Shown: positions 7,652 to 16,385, counted from the first letter of the stretch. The stretch: 38,911 nucleotides of DNA from Synergistaceae bacterium (GCA_031280275.1 JAITGX010000110.1:1-38911), one strand, 5' to 3'. Made by a program: numbers and translations. The notes: generated by a model from the sequence alone, not told the origin.

Positions 7652-8608
7652 ATGATTTTCACGCATTTGTCCCGGGTACTCTCTTTGTTTTCGTCTTCGG
7701 GGTTCGTAAAAAAATTTTTTTGCGCGCTGATGCTGGCGCTGCTTTTGGCGGGGCGTGTACGGGCGGGTTACGAGGAGGGGGTAGCGGCGCGGGCGGCGGG
7801 GGACTACGCGGAGGCGCTGTCTCAATGGATGGTGGCCTCTGACGACCCGCGTTGCATGACGGCCATCGGGGTGATGTACGACTACGGCGAGGGCCTGCCC
7901 AAGGACGGCGCCAGAGCCACCGAGTGGTACGCCAAGGCAGCGGACAAGGGGGACTGCCGGGCCATCGCGCAGCTCGCCATTTTTTCCCTGGCCGGGACTG
8001 GGGGCGTGGCGCAGAACCCCACGGAGTGGCGCGGAAAGCTGGAAAAGATCAAGGGGAAGGATAGTTACTCCGACTACGTCCTCGCTACGTTTTACGTGCA
8101 GGGTCACGGAGGAGAAAAGGACCTGGTTGGGGCTCAGGAGCTTCTGAGCGCGTGGGTCAACCAAGGTTATCCCCAATTAGCGGAACCTCTCCGTCAGGTG
8201 GAGCGCCGTCTGGCGGATCAAAAGGCCGGGGTGCTGGAGGCGGACGTCCTGGCCGCCGAGATGGAGCGTGACCGTGCCTCTTTCGACCGGCGTTACAAGG
8301 ACAGGCGCATCTTGGTGGGAGGGTGGGTGCGCTCCGTCGAGCGTCTGAACGACTACGGCTGCGTCGTGAAAATCGGCGGCGAGCGCCCCTCCGTCCTCCC
8401 CAAAGACAACGTTCTGGCGGTTTTTTACGAACCTTCTCGCACGAGCCCCTTAGCGTCGTTGAGGTCGGGGACTTTCGTTAAACTGAACGGCGTCTACGTG
8501 GGCGCGCATCCCTTCCCTTTGGGGGACTGCGCCTTCACTCTCTTCGGCTGCGCGCTGGAGGAGGAACCCGCAGCCGAGAACAGCGCCGATCTCTCTCCTC
8601 AAAGGTGA
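7652..8608 (+). CDS. Exported Sel1-repeat protein with C-terminal OB-like domain
   Basis: A 318-residue protein with an N-terminal signal sequence (hydrophobic core FFCALMLALLLAG, probable cleavage after RVRA near residue 38). Two Sel1-type repeats cover about residues 65-135 (MTAIGVMYDYGEGLPKD, TEWYAKAADKGDCRAIAQLA). Another Sel1-like stretch (YVLATFYVQGHGGEKDLVGA) and a charged helix follow. A beta-rich C-terminal domain (about residues 205-300, ILVGGWVRSVERLNDYGCVVKIGG) resembles the tRNA_anti-like OB-fold of exported proteins. Function is unknown; Sel1 repeats mediate protein contacts. No ribosome binding site precedes ATG 7652; an in-frame TTG inside the leader (at LFSSSG) is an alternative. 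The stop is four bases before the glycosyltransferase start, so the two are probably coupled. Confidence 0.7.
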   Translation: MIFTHLSRVLSLFSSSGFVKKFFCALMLALLLAGRVRAGYEEGVAARAAGDYAEALSQWMVASDDPRCMTAIGVMYDYGEGLPKDGARATEWYAKAADKGDCRAIAQLAIFSLAGTGGVAQNPTEWRGKLEKIKGKDSYSDYVLATFYVQGHGGEKDLVGAQELLSAWVNQGYPQLAEPLRQVERRLADQKAGVLEADVLAAEMERDRASFDRRYKDRRILVGGWVRSVERLNDYGCVVKIGGERPSVLPKDNVLAVFYEPSRTSPLASLRSGTFVKLNGVYVGAHPFPLGDCAFTLFGCALEEEPAAENSADLSPQR

Positions 8609-8612
8609 AACT

Positions 8613-10235
8613 TTGTGGACGGCGCGTAGGACCGCCTGCCTGATCTTCGCCGTCCTGGCGTACCTTTTCCTCCGTGGCATAGGGGATCACGGGCTGATAG
8701 ACCCCATTGAGGGCATCAACGCCTCGATTGCCCTGAACATGGCGGGAGGCGGCAGCCTCGCCCGCCCGATGCTGGCGTCCCGATTACTGGCGTCCCCAGG
8801 GGCAGGCGACCTGCTCTATCCGGGGAAGGCCATGGGCTACTGGTGGCTGTCGGCGGGGGCGCTGTGGCTTTTTCGGGGCTTCGAGTTCCCCGTGCGCTTC
8901 TGGCCCATGCTGGGCGGACTGGGTATGGCCGCGGCGGCCTGGTTCACCACCCGGCGGATAAGCGGCGCACGGGGGGCTAACTACGCCGCCATCCTGACGG
9001 GGAGCTGCCTTCTGACCTACACCGTGTCTCAGATCGCTTCCCCCCACTCGCTTTACGCCTGCCTTATCTCGGCGGCCTTAGCTGGAGCCATTCACGCCTT
9101 CCGGGATAAGCGTTTTTTTCTGCTGCTGCACGCCGCCGCCGTCTTGGCCTTTGTCGCTTACGGGCCCGCCGGGATTATCCTGCCTTGGCTGAGTCTTTTG
9201 ACCTACGCCATCCTGATGGGGCGGGGGAGGTTTTTCCTGGAAGCTTTTTTGTACTGGCCGGGGCTCTTGGCAACGTTCCTGCCCACCGTCGGATACCTTT
9301 CCTTCCTTCACGCTAAAAACCCCGGAGTCTTGTCATTGATGGTCTACAACCCCCCGGCCCCCGCCTTCGGTTCCCTTTCTTCCAGTTTTCTGGTACTTGC
9401 GGCAGGTTTTTTCCCCTGGATGGGCTTTTTGCCTCACGCCGTCAAAAATGCCCTGCCGCGTCGTTTTTTTTTCCCGGTCAGTCCCGTGCCCCATTCCCCC
9501 CTGCTTTTCCTTTTGATATGGGCAGCGGTGTTTCTGATTTTCGGTTTTTTTTCGCGGGACGCTTTCCTCCTGGCCGCGTCGGCGCCCGCTCTAGCGTCAT
9601 TGTGCGCCGTTCACCTGACGGACGCGGTCGAGAGAAACGACGTGAGCCTTTTTCAGCGAATGATAGCGCTGAAAATCCTCTTGTCCGTGCCGCTGATTTT
9701 TTTTGGGCTCCCCCTAGCTTACCTCAGCAGTCCGGAAACCATGCAGAGCATGTCCATGACCGTGCTCCCCTGGGCGCTCTTTTCCCTTTTTCTTCTCTTT
9801 GCCGGATGGCGGTGTGCAAAACAGCGAAAACCGCGTAAATTGATGTTTCAGCTTTGCCTGCTGGCCCTGGTGTGCCTGCTGCCCCTGGGCGGTTCTTTCG
9901 ACCTCCTGGCGGAGAGGCTGTCCGTTCGAGATGCGGGGCTTTGGCTGCGAAGGATGCTGAAGCCGGGCGACGTTCTGATACAATACATGATGAGCCGTCC
10001 CTCGCTCTATTATTACGCGGGGAGGGACTCCGAGCTGATAGACGCGCCTGTTATACCAGGAGTGCCGCAGCGGGAGAGCAGGCGGGAGTTTTTTCTATAC
10101 CAGGCCTGGATCGGGGGGAGGCGGGTGTTCATGCTCATCGGGCGGGACAGGGAATTTTTGACCCCTCTGCCGGGAGAGGTGCACAGTCCCTGCGAGACGC
10201 GCCATTTCATCGTGGTGAGCAACCGGGAAGACTGA
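8613..10235 (+). CDS. GT-C fold membrane glycosyltransferase (ArnT/PMT-like)
   Basis: A 540-residue polytopic membrane protein with around ten or more hydrophobic segments. The first periplasmic loop carries the acidic motif of lipid-phosphosugar-using GT-C enzymes (DHGLIDPIEGINASIALNM, about residues 25-43). YPGKAMGYWWLSAGALWLF follows at about residues 69-87, matching the family's KPPLYYWL-type segment. Such enzymes move a sugar from a polyprenyl carrier to lipid A, protein or a wall polymer outside the membrane; donor and acceptor are unknown. The start is TTG at 8613 after AAAGGTG, four bases from the previous stop. The C-terminal soluble part (from about residue 440) may form a recognition domain. 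Confidence 0.75.
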   Translation: MWTARRTACLIFAVLAYLFLRGIGDHGLIDPIEGINASIALNMAGGGSLARPMLASRLLASPGAGDLLYPGKAMGYWWLSAGALWLFRGFEFPVRFWPMLGGLGMAAAAWFTTRRISGARGANYAAILTGSCLLTYTVSQIASPHSLYACLISAALAGAIHAFRDKRFFLLLHAAAVLAFVAYGPAGIILPWLSLLTYAILMGRGRFFLEAFLYWPGLLATFLPTVGYLSFLHAKNPGVLSLMVYNPPAPAFGSLSSSFLVLAAGFFPWMGFLPHAVKNALPRRFFFPVSPVPHSPLLFLLIWAAVFLIFGFFSRDAFLLAASAPALASLCAVHLTDAVERNDVSLFQRMIALKILLSVPLIFFGLPLAYLSSPETMQSMSMTVLPWALFSLFLLFAGWRCAKQRKPRKLMFQLCLLALVCLLPLGGSFDLLAERLSVRDAGLWLRRMLKPGDVLIQYMMSRPSLYYYAGRDSELIDAPVIPGVPQRESRREFFLYQAWIGGRRVFMLIGRDREFLTPLPGEVHSPCETRHFIVVSNRED

Positions 10236-10262
10236 GGAAACACCAAACAAACGGAACTCTTA

Positions 10263-10390
10263 AAGCAACACTGATTAATGGGGCGGGGCCTAAGGCCCCT
10301 AAGTGGGGCGGAGCCCCGGGGCTACGCTTCCTTAACGGACTTAGGGGCCTGAGACCCCCCTAAGGGGGTGTGGGGCTCCAGCCCCAAGTT
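10263..10390. repeat. Dispersed palindromic element, copy B
   Basis: It begins AACACTGATTAATGGGG and carries several nested hairpins (GGGGCCTAAGGCCCC, GGGGCGGAGCCCC, TTAGGGGCCTGAGACCCC). The right TTAATCAGCGC end is not evident, and the element runs up to the ribosome binding site of the glycerate kinase gene. It may double as a terminator for the glycosyltransferase gene. Confidence 0.7.
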
Positions 10391-10410
10391 TTTTGAAGGG
10401 GGACGATACC

Positions 10411-11661
10411 ATGACGATTCGTAATACAGCCATCGCGGTGGTGAAGAAGGCGATAGACTCCGTCCTGCCCGAACAGGCGGTGAGAGAAGCTTTGGCCGCA
10501 GAGCCCGTCCGGGAGGGAGGGGCTGTGGTGCTGGTGGCCGTGGGTAAAGCCGCGTGGCGGATGGCGAACGCGGCCTATGGGCTTTTGTGGCCTAGAATCT
10601 CGCGGGGCTGCATTATCACCAAGGACGGGCACTCTATGGGGCCCATCGGGCGGCTGGAAATCTTCGAGGCCGCGCACCCGGTGCTGGAACAGCGCAACCT
10701 GAACGCCACGCGGCGCGCCATGTCCATGATCCAGGGACTCACGAAAAAGGACACGGTGCTTTTTTTGGTCTCAGGAGGCGGGTCAGCGCTCTTTGAGCTT
10801 CCAGCTGAGGGCGTTTCCCTGGCGGACCTGGCGGACATGACGTCCCAGCTGCTGGCCTGCGGCGCGGATATCGTCGAGATGAACACGCTGCGCAAGCGCG
10901 TTTCCTCCGTGAAGGGGGGACGGTTCGCCCTGGCTTGCGTTCCTGCCTCGGTGAGAGCCGTGGTGCTCTCCGACGTGCTGGGCGACCGACTGGACAGCAT
11001 CGCGTCCGGCCCGGCTCACCCAGACGCGAGCACCTGCGAGGACGCCGCCGGCATCGTGAAAAAATACAAGCTGAAGCTCCCTCAATCCATTCTGGAAAAG
11101 CTTTCCGTCGAGACGCCGAAGAGGCTGGAGGGCGTGACCACGCAGATCACCGGGAGCGTTCCCGTCCTCTGCCAGGCTGCTGGAGAACTTTTGACCCAAA
11201 AGGGCTTCGGTGTGACGCTTCTCACCACTACCTTGGACTGCGAGGCGGCGGCGGCGGGGGCCTTTTTCGCCTCCTTGGCGCGGGAGGCCGTCCGTACGCA
11301 TAAAGGCCGAAGTTCACCCGTGGCCTTTATCGCCGGAGGCGAAACCGTGGTGCGGCTGAAGGGGAAAGGCAAGGGAGGCCGCTGTCAGGAGATGGCCCTG
11401 TCCGCTGCCCTGGGAATACGGGGGCTGGAGGGCGTCGCTTTCGCCGCGGCGGGCTCGGACGGGACGGACGGTCCCACGGATGCCGCCGGGGGCGTGGTGG
11501 ACGGCGAGACGGCGGAGAAAATTCGCGCCCAGGGGCTGGATCCCCAGGCCATGCTGGACGACAACGACGCCTACCACGCTTTGAACGCCGCCAGTGCCTT
11601 ACTGATGACTGGGCCGACGGGCACCAACGTCAACGACCTGGCCCTGCTCCTGGTCGAGTGA
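10411..11661 (+). CDS. Glycerate 2-kinase (MOFRL family)
   Basis: A 416-residue enzyme of the DUF4147 plus MOFRL type, which phosphorylates D-glycerate to 2-phosphoglycerate using ATP. N-terminal domain signatures are VSGGGSALFELP (about residues 115-126), NTLRKRVSSVKGGR and LSDVLGDRLDSIASGPAHPD. The MOFRL domain has GGETVVRLKGKGKGGRCQEMAL, AAGSDGTDGPTDAAGG and a closing TGPTGTNVNDL. I chose ATG 10411 because GAAGGGGG lies eight bases upstream; an in-frame TTG at 10393 is less likely. Length agrees with the family. It is followed closely by the flavodiiron gene. It would feed serine- or glycerate-derived carbon into lower glycolysis. Confidence 0.9.
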   Translation: MTIRNTAIAVVKKAIDSVLPEQAVREALAAEPVREGGAVVLVAVGKAAWRMANAAYGLLWPRISRGCIITKDGHSMGPIGRLEIFEAAHPVLEQRNLNATRRAMSMIQGLTKKDTVLFLVSGGGSALFELPAEGVSLADLADMTSQLLACGADIVEMNTLRKRVSSVKGGRFALACVPASVRAVVLSDVLGDRLDSIASGPAHPDASTCEDAAGIVKKYKLKLPQSILEKLSVETPKRLEGVTTQITGSVPVLCQAAGELLTQKGFGVTLLTTTLDCEAAAAGAFFASLAREAVRTHKGRSSPVAFIAGGETVVRLKGKGKGGRCQEMALSAALGIRGLEGVAFAAAGSDGTDGPTDAAGGVVDGETAEKIRAQGLDPQAMLDDNDAYHALNAASALLMTGPTGTNVNDLALLLVE

Positions 11662-11711
11662 CAGGATTTTTATCGAGTGACGAATTGAGTGACGAAAGGA
11701 GACTTTTGACG

Positions 11712-12911
11712 ATGCATAAGGCGATTACCGTGACGAAGGACACCTTTTGGGTAGGAGTGAACGACTATGAAACGGACCTTTTCGAGTCCCTGTGGCCCCT
11801 TCCCCAGGGGGTGGCCTACAACGCCTACGTGGTTTTGGGTGAGAAAACAGCCGCCATCGACACGGTGAAGGGTCCCAAGTTCGACGACTACCTGGACAAG
11901 GTGGCGGAAACCCTGGCCGGGCGTTCCTTGGATTACCTGATCGTGAACCACATGGAGCCTGACCACGCGGGGCTCACAGCGCAGTTGAAGCGGGTTTATC
12001 CTGGGCTGAAAATTGTCGGCAACGCCAAGACTGCGCCTCTTCTAAAAGGCTACCATGGTATCGAGGAGGACGTGGTCCAGGTCAAGGACGGGGAGAGTTT
12101 GGACATAGGGGGGCACCCGTTGTTTTTTTACACTATTCCCATGGTTCACTGGCCGGAGAGCATGGTGACTTACGATGCCGCGACGAAAACCCTCTTCTCC
12201 AACGACGCCTTCGGGGGCTTTGGCGCCCACGAGGGGGGCATTTTTGACGACGAGAAGCCACGGCCGCGCTGGGAAGATGAAATGCTGCGCTACTACGCCG
12301 CCATCGTCGCGCGGTACTCCAATCTGGTACAGGGCGCGCTGAAGAAGCTCAAAGGGCTGGAGATCAAGAACATCTACCCCGCCCACGGCACGCTGTTCCG
12401 CACGGATATTGGCCAGGTGGCGGAGCTTTACGACCGCTGGAGCAGGCACGACACGGAATGCGGCGTGGTGGTGGCCTACGGCTCCATGTACGGCAACACC
12501 CGGCACATGGCGGAGGCGGTCTGCGGGGGGATCTGCGAGGGTGGGGTGAAGAACGTCCGTCTCTACGACGCCTCGCGGTCGGACATGTCGCTGATCCTCC
12601 GGGACATCTGGCGCTACAAGGGGCTGGTGCTTCTGGGCTGTACGTACAACACCGTGCTTTTCCCCACCGTGGCTGCGCTCTGCGAGAAGCTGATCAATCG
12701 GATGCCGAAAAACCGCCTGCTGGGCATAGCCGGGAGCTACAGTTGGAGCAAGGGGGCCCTGGCCGCGCTGCGGGCCTTTGCCGACGCTGTCAAGCTGGAA
12801 AGGGTGGGTCCTGAAGTGGAGGTGTTCACCGCCCCAACCCCGGCCGACTTGGAGCAGTGCGCCGAGCTGGGCCGAAACATGGCCAAGGCGGTAAGCGCGG
12901 GCCAGCAGTAG
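11712..12911 (+). CDS. fprA: Flavodiiron protein (FprA-type A-flavoprotein)
   Basis: A 399-residue cytoplasmic flavodiiron protein that reduces oxygen to water, or nitric oxide to nitrous oxide, protecting anaerobes. The N-terminal metallo-beta-lactamase-like domain has the diiron ligands NHMEPDHAG, MVHWPESM, SNDAFGGFG and YPAHGTLFR. The C-terminal flavodoxin domain begins with VVVAYGSMYGNTRHMAEAV, the FMN phosphate loop, and ends with a SYSWSKGA loop. There is no rubredoxin extension. ATG 11712 has AAAGGAG about ten bases upstream; the frame is open further up (GTG 11658), but that overlaps the glycerate kinase stop. Repeated GAGTGACG-like sequences lie in the short gap before it. Confidence 0.92.
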   Translation: MHKAITVTKDTFWVGVNDYETDLFESLWPLPQGVAYNAYVVLGEKTAAIDTVKGPKFDDYLDKVAETLAGRSLDYLIVNHMEPDHAGLTAQLKRVYPGLKIVGNAKTAPLLKGYHGIEEDVVQVKDGESLDIGGHPLFFYTIPMVHWPESMVTYDAATKTLFSNDAFGGFGAHEGGIFDDEKPRPRWEDEMLRYYAAIVARYSNLVQGALKKLKGLEIKNIYPAHGTLFRTDIGQVAELYDRWSRHDTECGVVVAYGSMYGNTRHMAEAVCGGICEGGVKNVRLYDASRSDMSLILRDIWRYKGLVLLGCTYNTVLFPTVAALCEKLINRMPKNRLLGIAGSYSWSKGALAALRAFADAVKLERVGPEVEVFTAPTPADLEQCAELGRNMAKAVSAGQQ

Positions 12912-12965
12912 CCGCGCGGCCGCGGTAACACCGCAGCGGAGGAAGACGAGGGAGGAGGACGAAAC

Positions 12966-13991
12966 ATGAAATTTTTGCTGCTCGCCACGGGAGGAACGAT
13001 CGCCTCCGTACACTCTGAGCGCGGCTTGACGCCGGGACTTTCGGGGGAAAAGCTGCTTCAGGCGTGCCCCCTTTTGATGGGCTTCGACCACGACGTGGAA
13101 ATCGTGGACGTTTTTTCCAAGGACAGCTCCAACATGACCCCCGCCGACTGGCTGACCCTGGCGGACGCTATCCGGCAGCGCACCGCGGTCTGCACCGCGG
13201 CGGTGATATTGCACGGGACGGATACTCTGGCCTGGACGGCCTCGGCCCTTTCCTACCTGCTGCACGACGTTGCTATCCCGGTGATCCTTACGGGCTCTAT
13301 GCACCCAGCGGGCGACCCTAACGGCGATGCCGCCGATAACATTTACGCCGCGTTCCAGTTCGCCTTGCAGTTGGCCCTCTATAAACGCCGTGGAGTGGCC
13401 GTGGCCTTTGCTGACGCACTGATCCACGGGCCCAAGGCCCTCAAAATCGACAGTCACCGCAAAAAGGCCTTCGCCAGCGTGGACTATCCCCTGCTGGGTG
13501 AGATGAAAGACAAGACCAGCCACAAGGTGGCATGGCTGACGCCCCAGACGCCGAAACTTTCCCCCTCGCGCCCTTGGGCCGGCTCCCCCGTTTTCGAGAC
13601 GAACATCGCGCTGATATCCCTGTTCCCCGGCATGAAGGCCGCGAGCCTGGACGCCATTGTGGCGGCCTCCGCGCCCAAAGCCGTGGTGCTGGAGGCCTAC
13701 GGACTCGGAGGCGTTCCCAGCGCGGAGGATCTTTTGGACGAGAACCTGCTGGACCCCATCGCGCGGGGAGCGGCGTCGATACCCTTTATCCTGCGGACTC
13801 AGTCCTCTTTCGGCGGCACCGACCCCTCGCATTATGAGGTGGGACGCAAGGCTCTGGACTTGGGGGCGTTGTCTGCGGAGGGCATGACCCGCGAAGCCCT
13901 GATGACGAAGCTGATGCTCCTTCTCCCGCGCTTCGGGAAAAGAGAAGAACTTGAGGTGCGTCTGGCTGAAAACCTCTGCGACGAGATATAA
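12966..13991 (+). CDS. ansA: L-asparaginase (type I/II asparaginase fold)
   Basis: A 341-residue amidohydrolase converting L-asparagine to aspartate and ammonia. The catalytic threonine is in the N-terminal ATGGTIAS motif (T11). Substrate-binding serines lie in KDSSNM (residues 52-57), and the second catalytic Thr-Asp pair is T85-D86 in HGTDT. A further conserved stretch is ILTGSMHPAGDPNGDA. There is no signal peptide, so this is the cytoplasmic, AnsA-like form. The ATG follows GGGAGGAGG closely. It fits amino-acid fermentation. The next bases hold a repeat element that may terminate transcription. Confidence 0.92.
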   Translation: MKFLLLATGGTIASVHSERGLTPGLSGEKLLQACPLLMGFDHDVEIVDVFSKDSSNMTPADWLTLADAIRQRTAVCTAAVILHGTDTLAWTASALSYLLHDVAIPVILTGSMHPAGDPNGDAADNIYAAFQFALQLALYKRRGVAVAFADALIHGPKALKIDSHRKKAFASVDYPLLGEMKDKTSHKVAWLTPQTPKLSPSRPWAGSPVFETNIALISLFPGMKAASLDAIVAASAPKAVVLEAYGLGGVPSAEDLLDENLLDPIARGAASIPFILRTQSSFGGTDPSHYEVGRKALDLGALSAEGMTREALMTKLMLLLPRFGKREELEVRLAENLCDEI

Positions 13992-14080
13992 GAAAGCGCT
14001 GATTAACCCCTTGCGGGGCTCTGCCCCACGCCCTGCTTAGGGGTCTAAGACCCCTAAGAACCCCATAATCAGCGCTTCTA
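13991..14080. repeat. Dispersed palindromic element, copy C (most complete)
   Basis: Terminal inverted repeats AGAAAGCGCTGATTAA and ATAATCAGCGCTTCT enclose GGGGCTCTGCCCCACG and the perfect dyad TTAGGGGTCTAAGACCCCTAA. It starts right at the asparaginase stop codon. The whole unit could fold into one long cruciform or RNA hairpin. Confidence 0.85.
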
Positions 14081-14088
14081 TGAGAAAA

Positions 14089-14132
14089 AGAAAGCGCTGA
14101 TTAAGCCCTTGTGGGGCTCCGCGCCCCGCTTA
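14089..14132. repeat. Dispersed palindromic element, truncated copy D
   Basis: Only the left half is present: AAGAAAGCGCTGATTAAG followed by CCCTTGTGGGGCTCCGCGCCCCGCT. It then breaks into AT-rich sequence. It sits nine bases after copy C in the same orientation, which suggests tandem insertion or partial duplication. Confidence 0.75.
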
Positions 14133-14184
14133 TTTATACTTCGTATTACTTCTATAAGCCTTTTGATAAAATTAAATTTAGTTA

Positions 14185-14213
14185 TTGACATTAAAAATAC
14201 TTTGGTTTATTAT
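14185..14213 (+). promoter_or_regulatory. Sigma-70-type promoter of lysZ-lysJ
   Basis: Consensus TTGACA (14185-14190), 17-base spacer, TATTAT (14208-14213). Transcription would start near 14220. The short leader repeats the theme AGGATAGGACTAAGATAGGA before the start codon. Confidence 0.7.
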
Positions 14214-14263
14214 CGTCCCACTTTTAGGATAGGACTAAGATAGGAAAGGACGTGTGATAACGG

Positions 14264-15136
14264 GTGGCGGATCTGGCGAAGATTCTCAAAAACGACGTTC
14301 TTGGAGTAGGAGTGGGCGTGGCGAAGATCGGTGGAGCGATGGGCAACGACCCTTCGCGGCTTCTGGTAGAACTGGCCGCGCGCGTCCGAGGGGGCGAGCG
14401 GTGGGTGCTGGTGCACGGCGCAAGTGGTCCTATGGAGGCCATGTGCCGTTCCTGCGGCGTGGAGCCCCTTTACGTGACGAGTCCCAGCGGCTACCGCAGC
14501 CGTTTTGTCGGAGAAAAGGAACTGGCGCTTTTTGAGGCCGCTTGCAGCCGCTACTCCGTGGATTTGGCGTGGAAGCTGGGTGCGCTGGGCGTGGGGTCTT
14601 TGCCCATCTACCCTAACCAGGCCGTAACGGCAAGGGCCATACGCAAGGACACCCTGCGCTCCGTCGAAAACGGCAGGGCGCGCGTCTTGCGCGGGAACTA
14701 CAGCGGAACGGTGTGTGGTTTCGAGCCCGCGCCCGTCGCCGAGGCGTGGGAGAAGGGCCTGCTCCCCCTGCTGCCCCCTTTGGCGTCGGACGGGGAAGGC
14801 GGAAGCCTCAACGTGGACGGCGACCGTATGGCTGCCGCCGCGGCCTCCGCTGTCGGCGCGGACGTGTTGATCATTCTGAGTAACGTTCCGGGGATCCTGC
14901 GCGACGTGGCGGACCCCGACAGCCGGGTTCGGACCGCCGGACTTGATGCCTGGAGCGAGCTGGAATCCCTGGCCCAGGGCAACATGAAAAGGAAGCTGCT
15001 GGCCGCGCGTGAGGCCCTGGACGGCGGCGTGGCGAAGGTTATTCTGGCCGACAGCCGCAAGGACAGCCCCATATCCCGCGCTCTCGCCGGCGGAGGAACC
15101 ACCCTGTGTCGAACCTTTACGGCGGCCGCGGGTTAG
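14264..15136 (+). CDS. lysZ: LysZ-type amino acid kinase ([LysW]-aminoadipate/glutamate 6-kinase)
   Basis: A 290-residue amino-acid-kinase-family protein. It resembles LysZ of Thermus more than classical ArgB in its landmarks: KIGGAMG near residue 21, VLVHGASG, ENGRARVLRGNYSGTV, LNVDGDRMAAAAA, ILSNVPGILRD, LAQGNMKRK, and a closing ADSRKDSPISRALAGGGT. LysZ phosphorylates an aminoadipate (or glutamate) carried on the protein LysW, in lysine or arginine synthesis. Start GTG 14264 has AAAGGA about 13 bases upstream, which is rather far. It overlaps the aminotransferase gene by 31 bases. No lysW, lysX or lysY gene lies in this window, so the carrier must be encoded elsewhere. Whether it serves lysine, arginine or both cannot be decided here. 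Confidence 0.82.
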   Translation: MADLAKILKNDVLGVGVGVAKIGGAMGNDPSRLLVELAARVRGGERWVLVHGASGPMEAMCRSCGVEPLYVTSPSGYRSRFVGEKELALFEAACSRYSVDLAWKLGALGVGSLPIYPNQAVTARAIRKDTLRSVENGRARVLRGNYSGTVCGFEPAPVAEAWEKGLLPLLPPLASDGEGGSLNVDGDRMAAAAASAVGADVLIILSNVPGILRDVADPDSRVRTAGLDAWSELESLAQGNMKRKLLAAREALDGGVAKVILADSRKDSPISRALAGGGTTLCRTFTAAAG

Positions 15137-16227
15137 AACTCGTCTCCGGCAGCGGCGCGGAGGTCAAGGACGCTGAAGGTCGGAGCTACGTCGATTTTCT
15201 TTGCGGGAATGGGTCGGCCCTGTTTGGGCACTGTCACCCTGTTCTGACGGAGGCGGCGCAAAAGGCGCTTCTTTCACCTTGGACCACGTCCCCCGGCCTT
15301 CTATGCGCCGCGCGGGACGAACTGAGGAAAAACCTCGCCGCCCTTCTGCCGGAGGGAAAGGTCTTTTTGTGCAGCAGCGGCGCCGAGGCCATCGAGGCGG
15401 CTCTGAAGCTGGTGACGAGCCTTCGTCCCGGCCGTTTTAAGATACTAGCCTTGCGGCGCGCTTTTCACGGGCGCACCTTGGGCGCTCTGGCCTTGACCTT
15501 CAACCCGCAGTATCGCAGGCCGTGGGCTGACAGGCTTCTGCCCGTGCAGCACCTCCGCGCGGAAGAGCTTCCCGGCGCGGTGGACGAGGGAACGGCCGCG
15601 GTGTTCGTGGAGCCCGTGCAGGGGGAAGGCGGCGTTTACCCATTGCCCCCCGCCGTGGGCGCGGCGATCACGGAAGCGTGTCGGTCGGCGGGAGCCTTGC
15701 TGGTGGCCGACGAGATACAGACCGGTTGGGGACGGTGCGGCGCGCTTTTAGCAAGCCTTGGGGCCGAGTTGGACCCCGACGTTGTGACGCTGGCTAAGGG
15801 CTTGGCCGGCGGGTTCCCCATCGGCGCGGCCGTGTGGAAAGGCGCGCTGGGTGACTTCCCCGCGAAAGGTCACGGCAGCACCTACGGCGGGAACCCCGTG
15901 GCCGCCTCCGTTGCCCTGGCCTCTTGGGACCTGTTGTGCTCTGAAAAATACCCTGAACTCGCCGCGAAAAACGGCGGCACCTTTGCCGCGGCGCTCAAAG
16001 CCCTGTCTTCTCCTTTGATTGTGGAAGTCCGCCACAAGGGACTTCTGGTGGGGGTGGAACTCTCCGTCAAGGCCGACCCCGTCCTCCGAGAACTTCAATC
16101 GAGGGGCATCCTAGCTCTCAACGCCGGGCCCCAGGTGGTGCGATTTCTTCCGCCTTTTACGGCTCAGGAGAAACACTTCACCGCCGTAACGGAAACGTTC
16201 CTTCAGGTATTGTCTCAACTCATATAG
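15106..16227 (+). CDS. lysJ: LysJ/ArgD-type class III aminotransferase
   Basis: A 373-residue PLP-dependent aminotransferase of the acetylornithine / [LysW]-aminoadipate-semialdehyde group. Motifs: SGAEAIEAAL near residue 91 (phosphate binding), EPVQGEGGVYP near 169, ADEIQTGWGR with PLP-contacting Asp202, TLAKGLAGG with Schiff-base Lys231, and a C-terminal LNAGPQVVRFLPP typical of LysJ and ArgD. Start GTG 15106 lies within the end of lysZ (31-base overlap), so the two are translationally coupled. The pair carries out successive steps of LysW-dependent lysine or arginine synthesis. ArgD is the alternative name; the LysZ-like partner favours lysJ. Confidence 0.82.
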   Translation: MSNLYGGRGLELVSGSGAEVKDAEGRSYVDFLCGNGSALFGHCHPVLTEAAQKALLSPWTTSPGLLCAARDELRKNLAALLPEGKVFLCSSGAEAIEAALKLVTSLRPGRFKILALRRAFHGRTLGALALTFNPQYRRPWADRLLPVQHLRAEELPGAVDEGTAAVFVEPVQGEGGVYPLPPAVGAAITEACRSAGALLVADEIQTGWGRCGALLASLGAELDPDVVTLAKGLAGGFPIGAAVWKGALGDFPAKGHGSTYGGNPVAASVALASWDLLCSEKYPELAAKNGGTFAAALKALSSPLIVEVRHKGLLVGVELSVKADPVLRELQSRGILALNAGPQVVRFLPPFTAQEKHFTAVTETFLQVLSQLI

Positions 16228-16237
16228 ATGAGCAGGT

Positions 16238-16382
16238 TAAAGAGGCGCTGATTAATGGGGTTCTTATGGGCCTGAGGCCCCTCGGGGTCCGAGACCCTCG
16301 GGGTCCGAGACCCTCGGGGTCTGAGACCCCCTAAGCAGGGTGTGGGGCAGAGCCTCACAAGGAATTAATCAGCGCCTTTCTT
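16238..16382. repeat. Dispersed palindromic element, copy E, with internal amplification
   Basis: Inverted ends AGAGGCGCTGATTAAT and AATTAATCAGCGCCTTTCT. Inside, a 16-base unit of the form CCTCGGGGTCCGAGAC is repeated about three times (about 16280-16330), so this copy is longer than the others. The unit is itself palindromic (CTCGGGGTCCGAG). It lies just after lysJ. Confidence 0.85.
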
Positions 16383-16385
16383 ATA

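Noticed and set aside
12042-13832. 596-codon minus-strand open frame opposite the flavodiiron and asparaginase genes
   Set aside because: It spans two well-recognised genes on the other strand, has a His/Gly/Arg-rich composition and no family features.
13991-14132. CRISPR-like appearance of repeated units
   Set aside because: The copies are palindromic elements of variable length with no regular spacers and no cas genes nearby.
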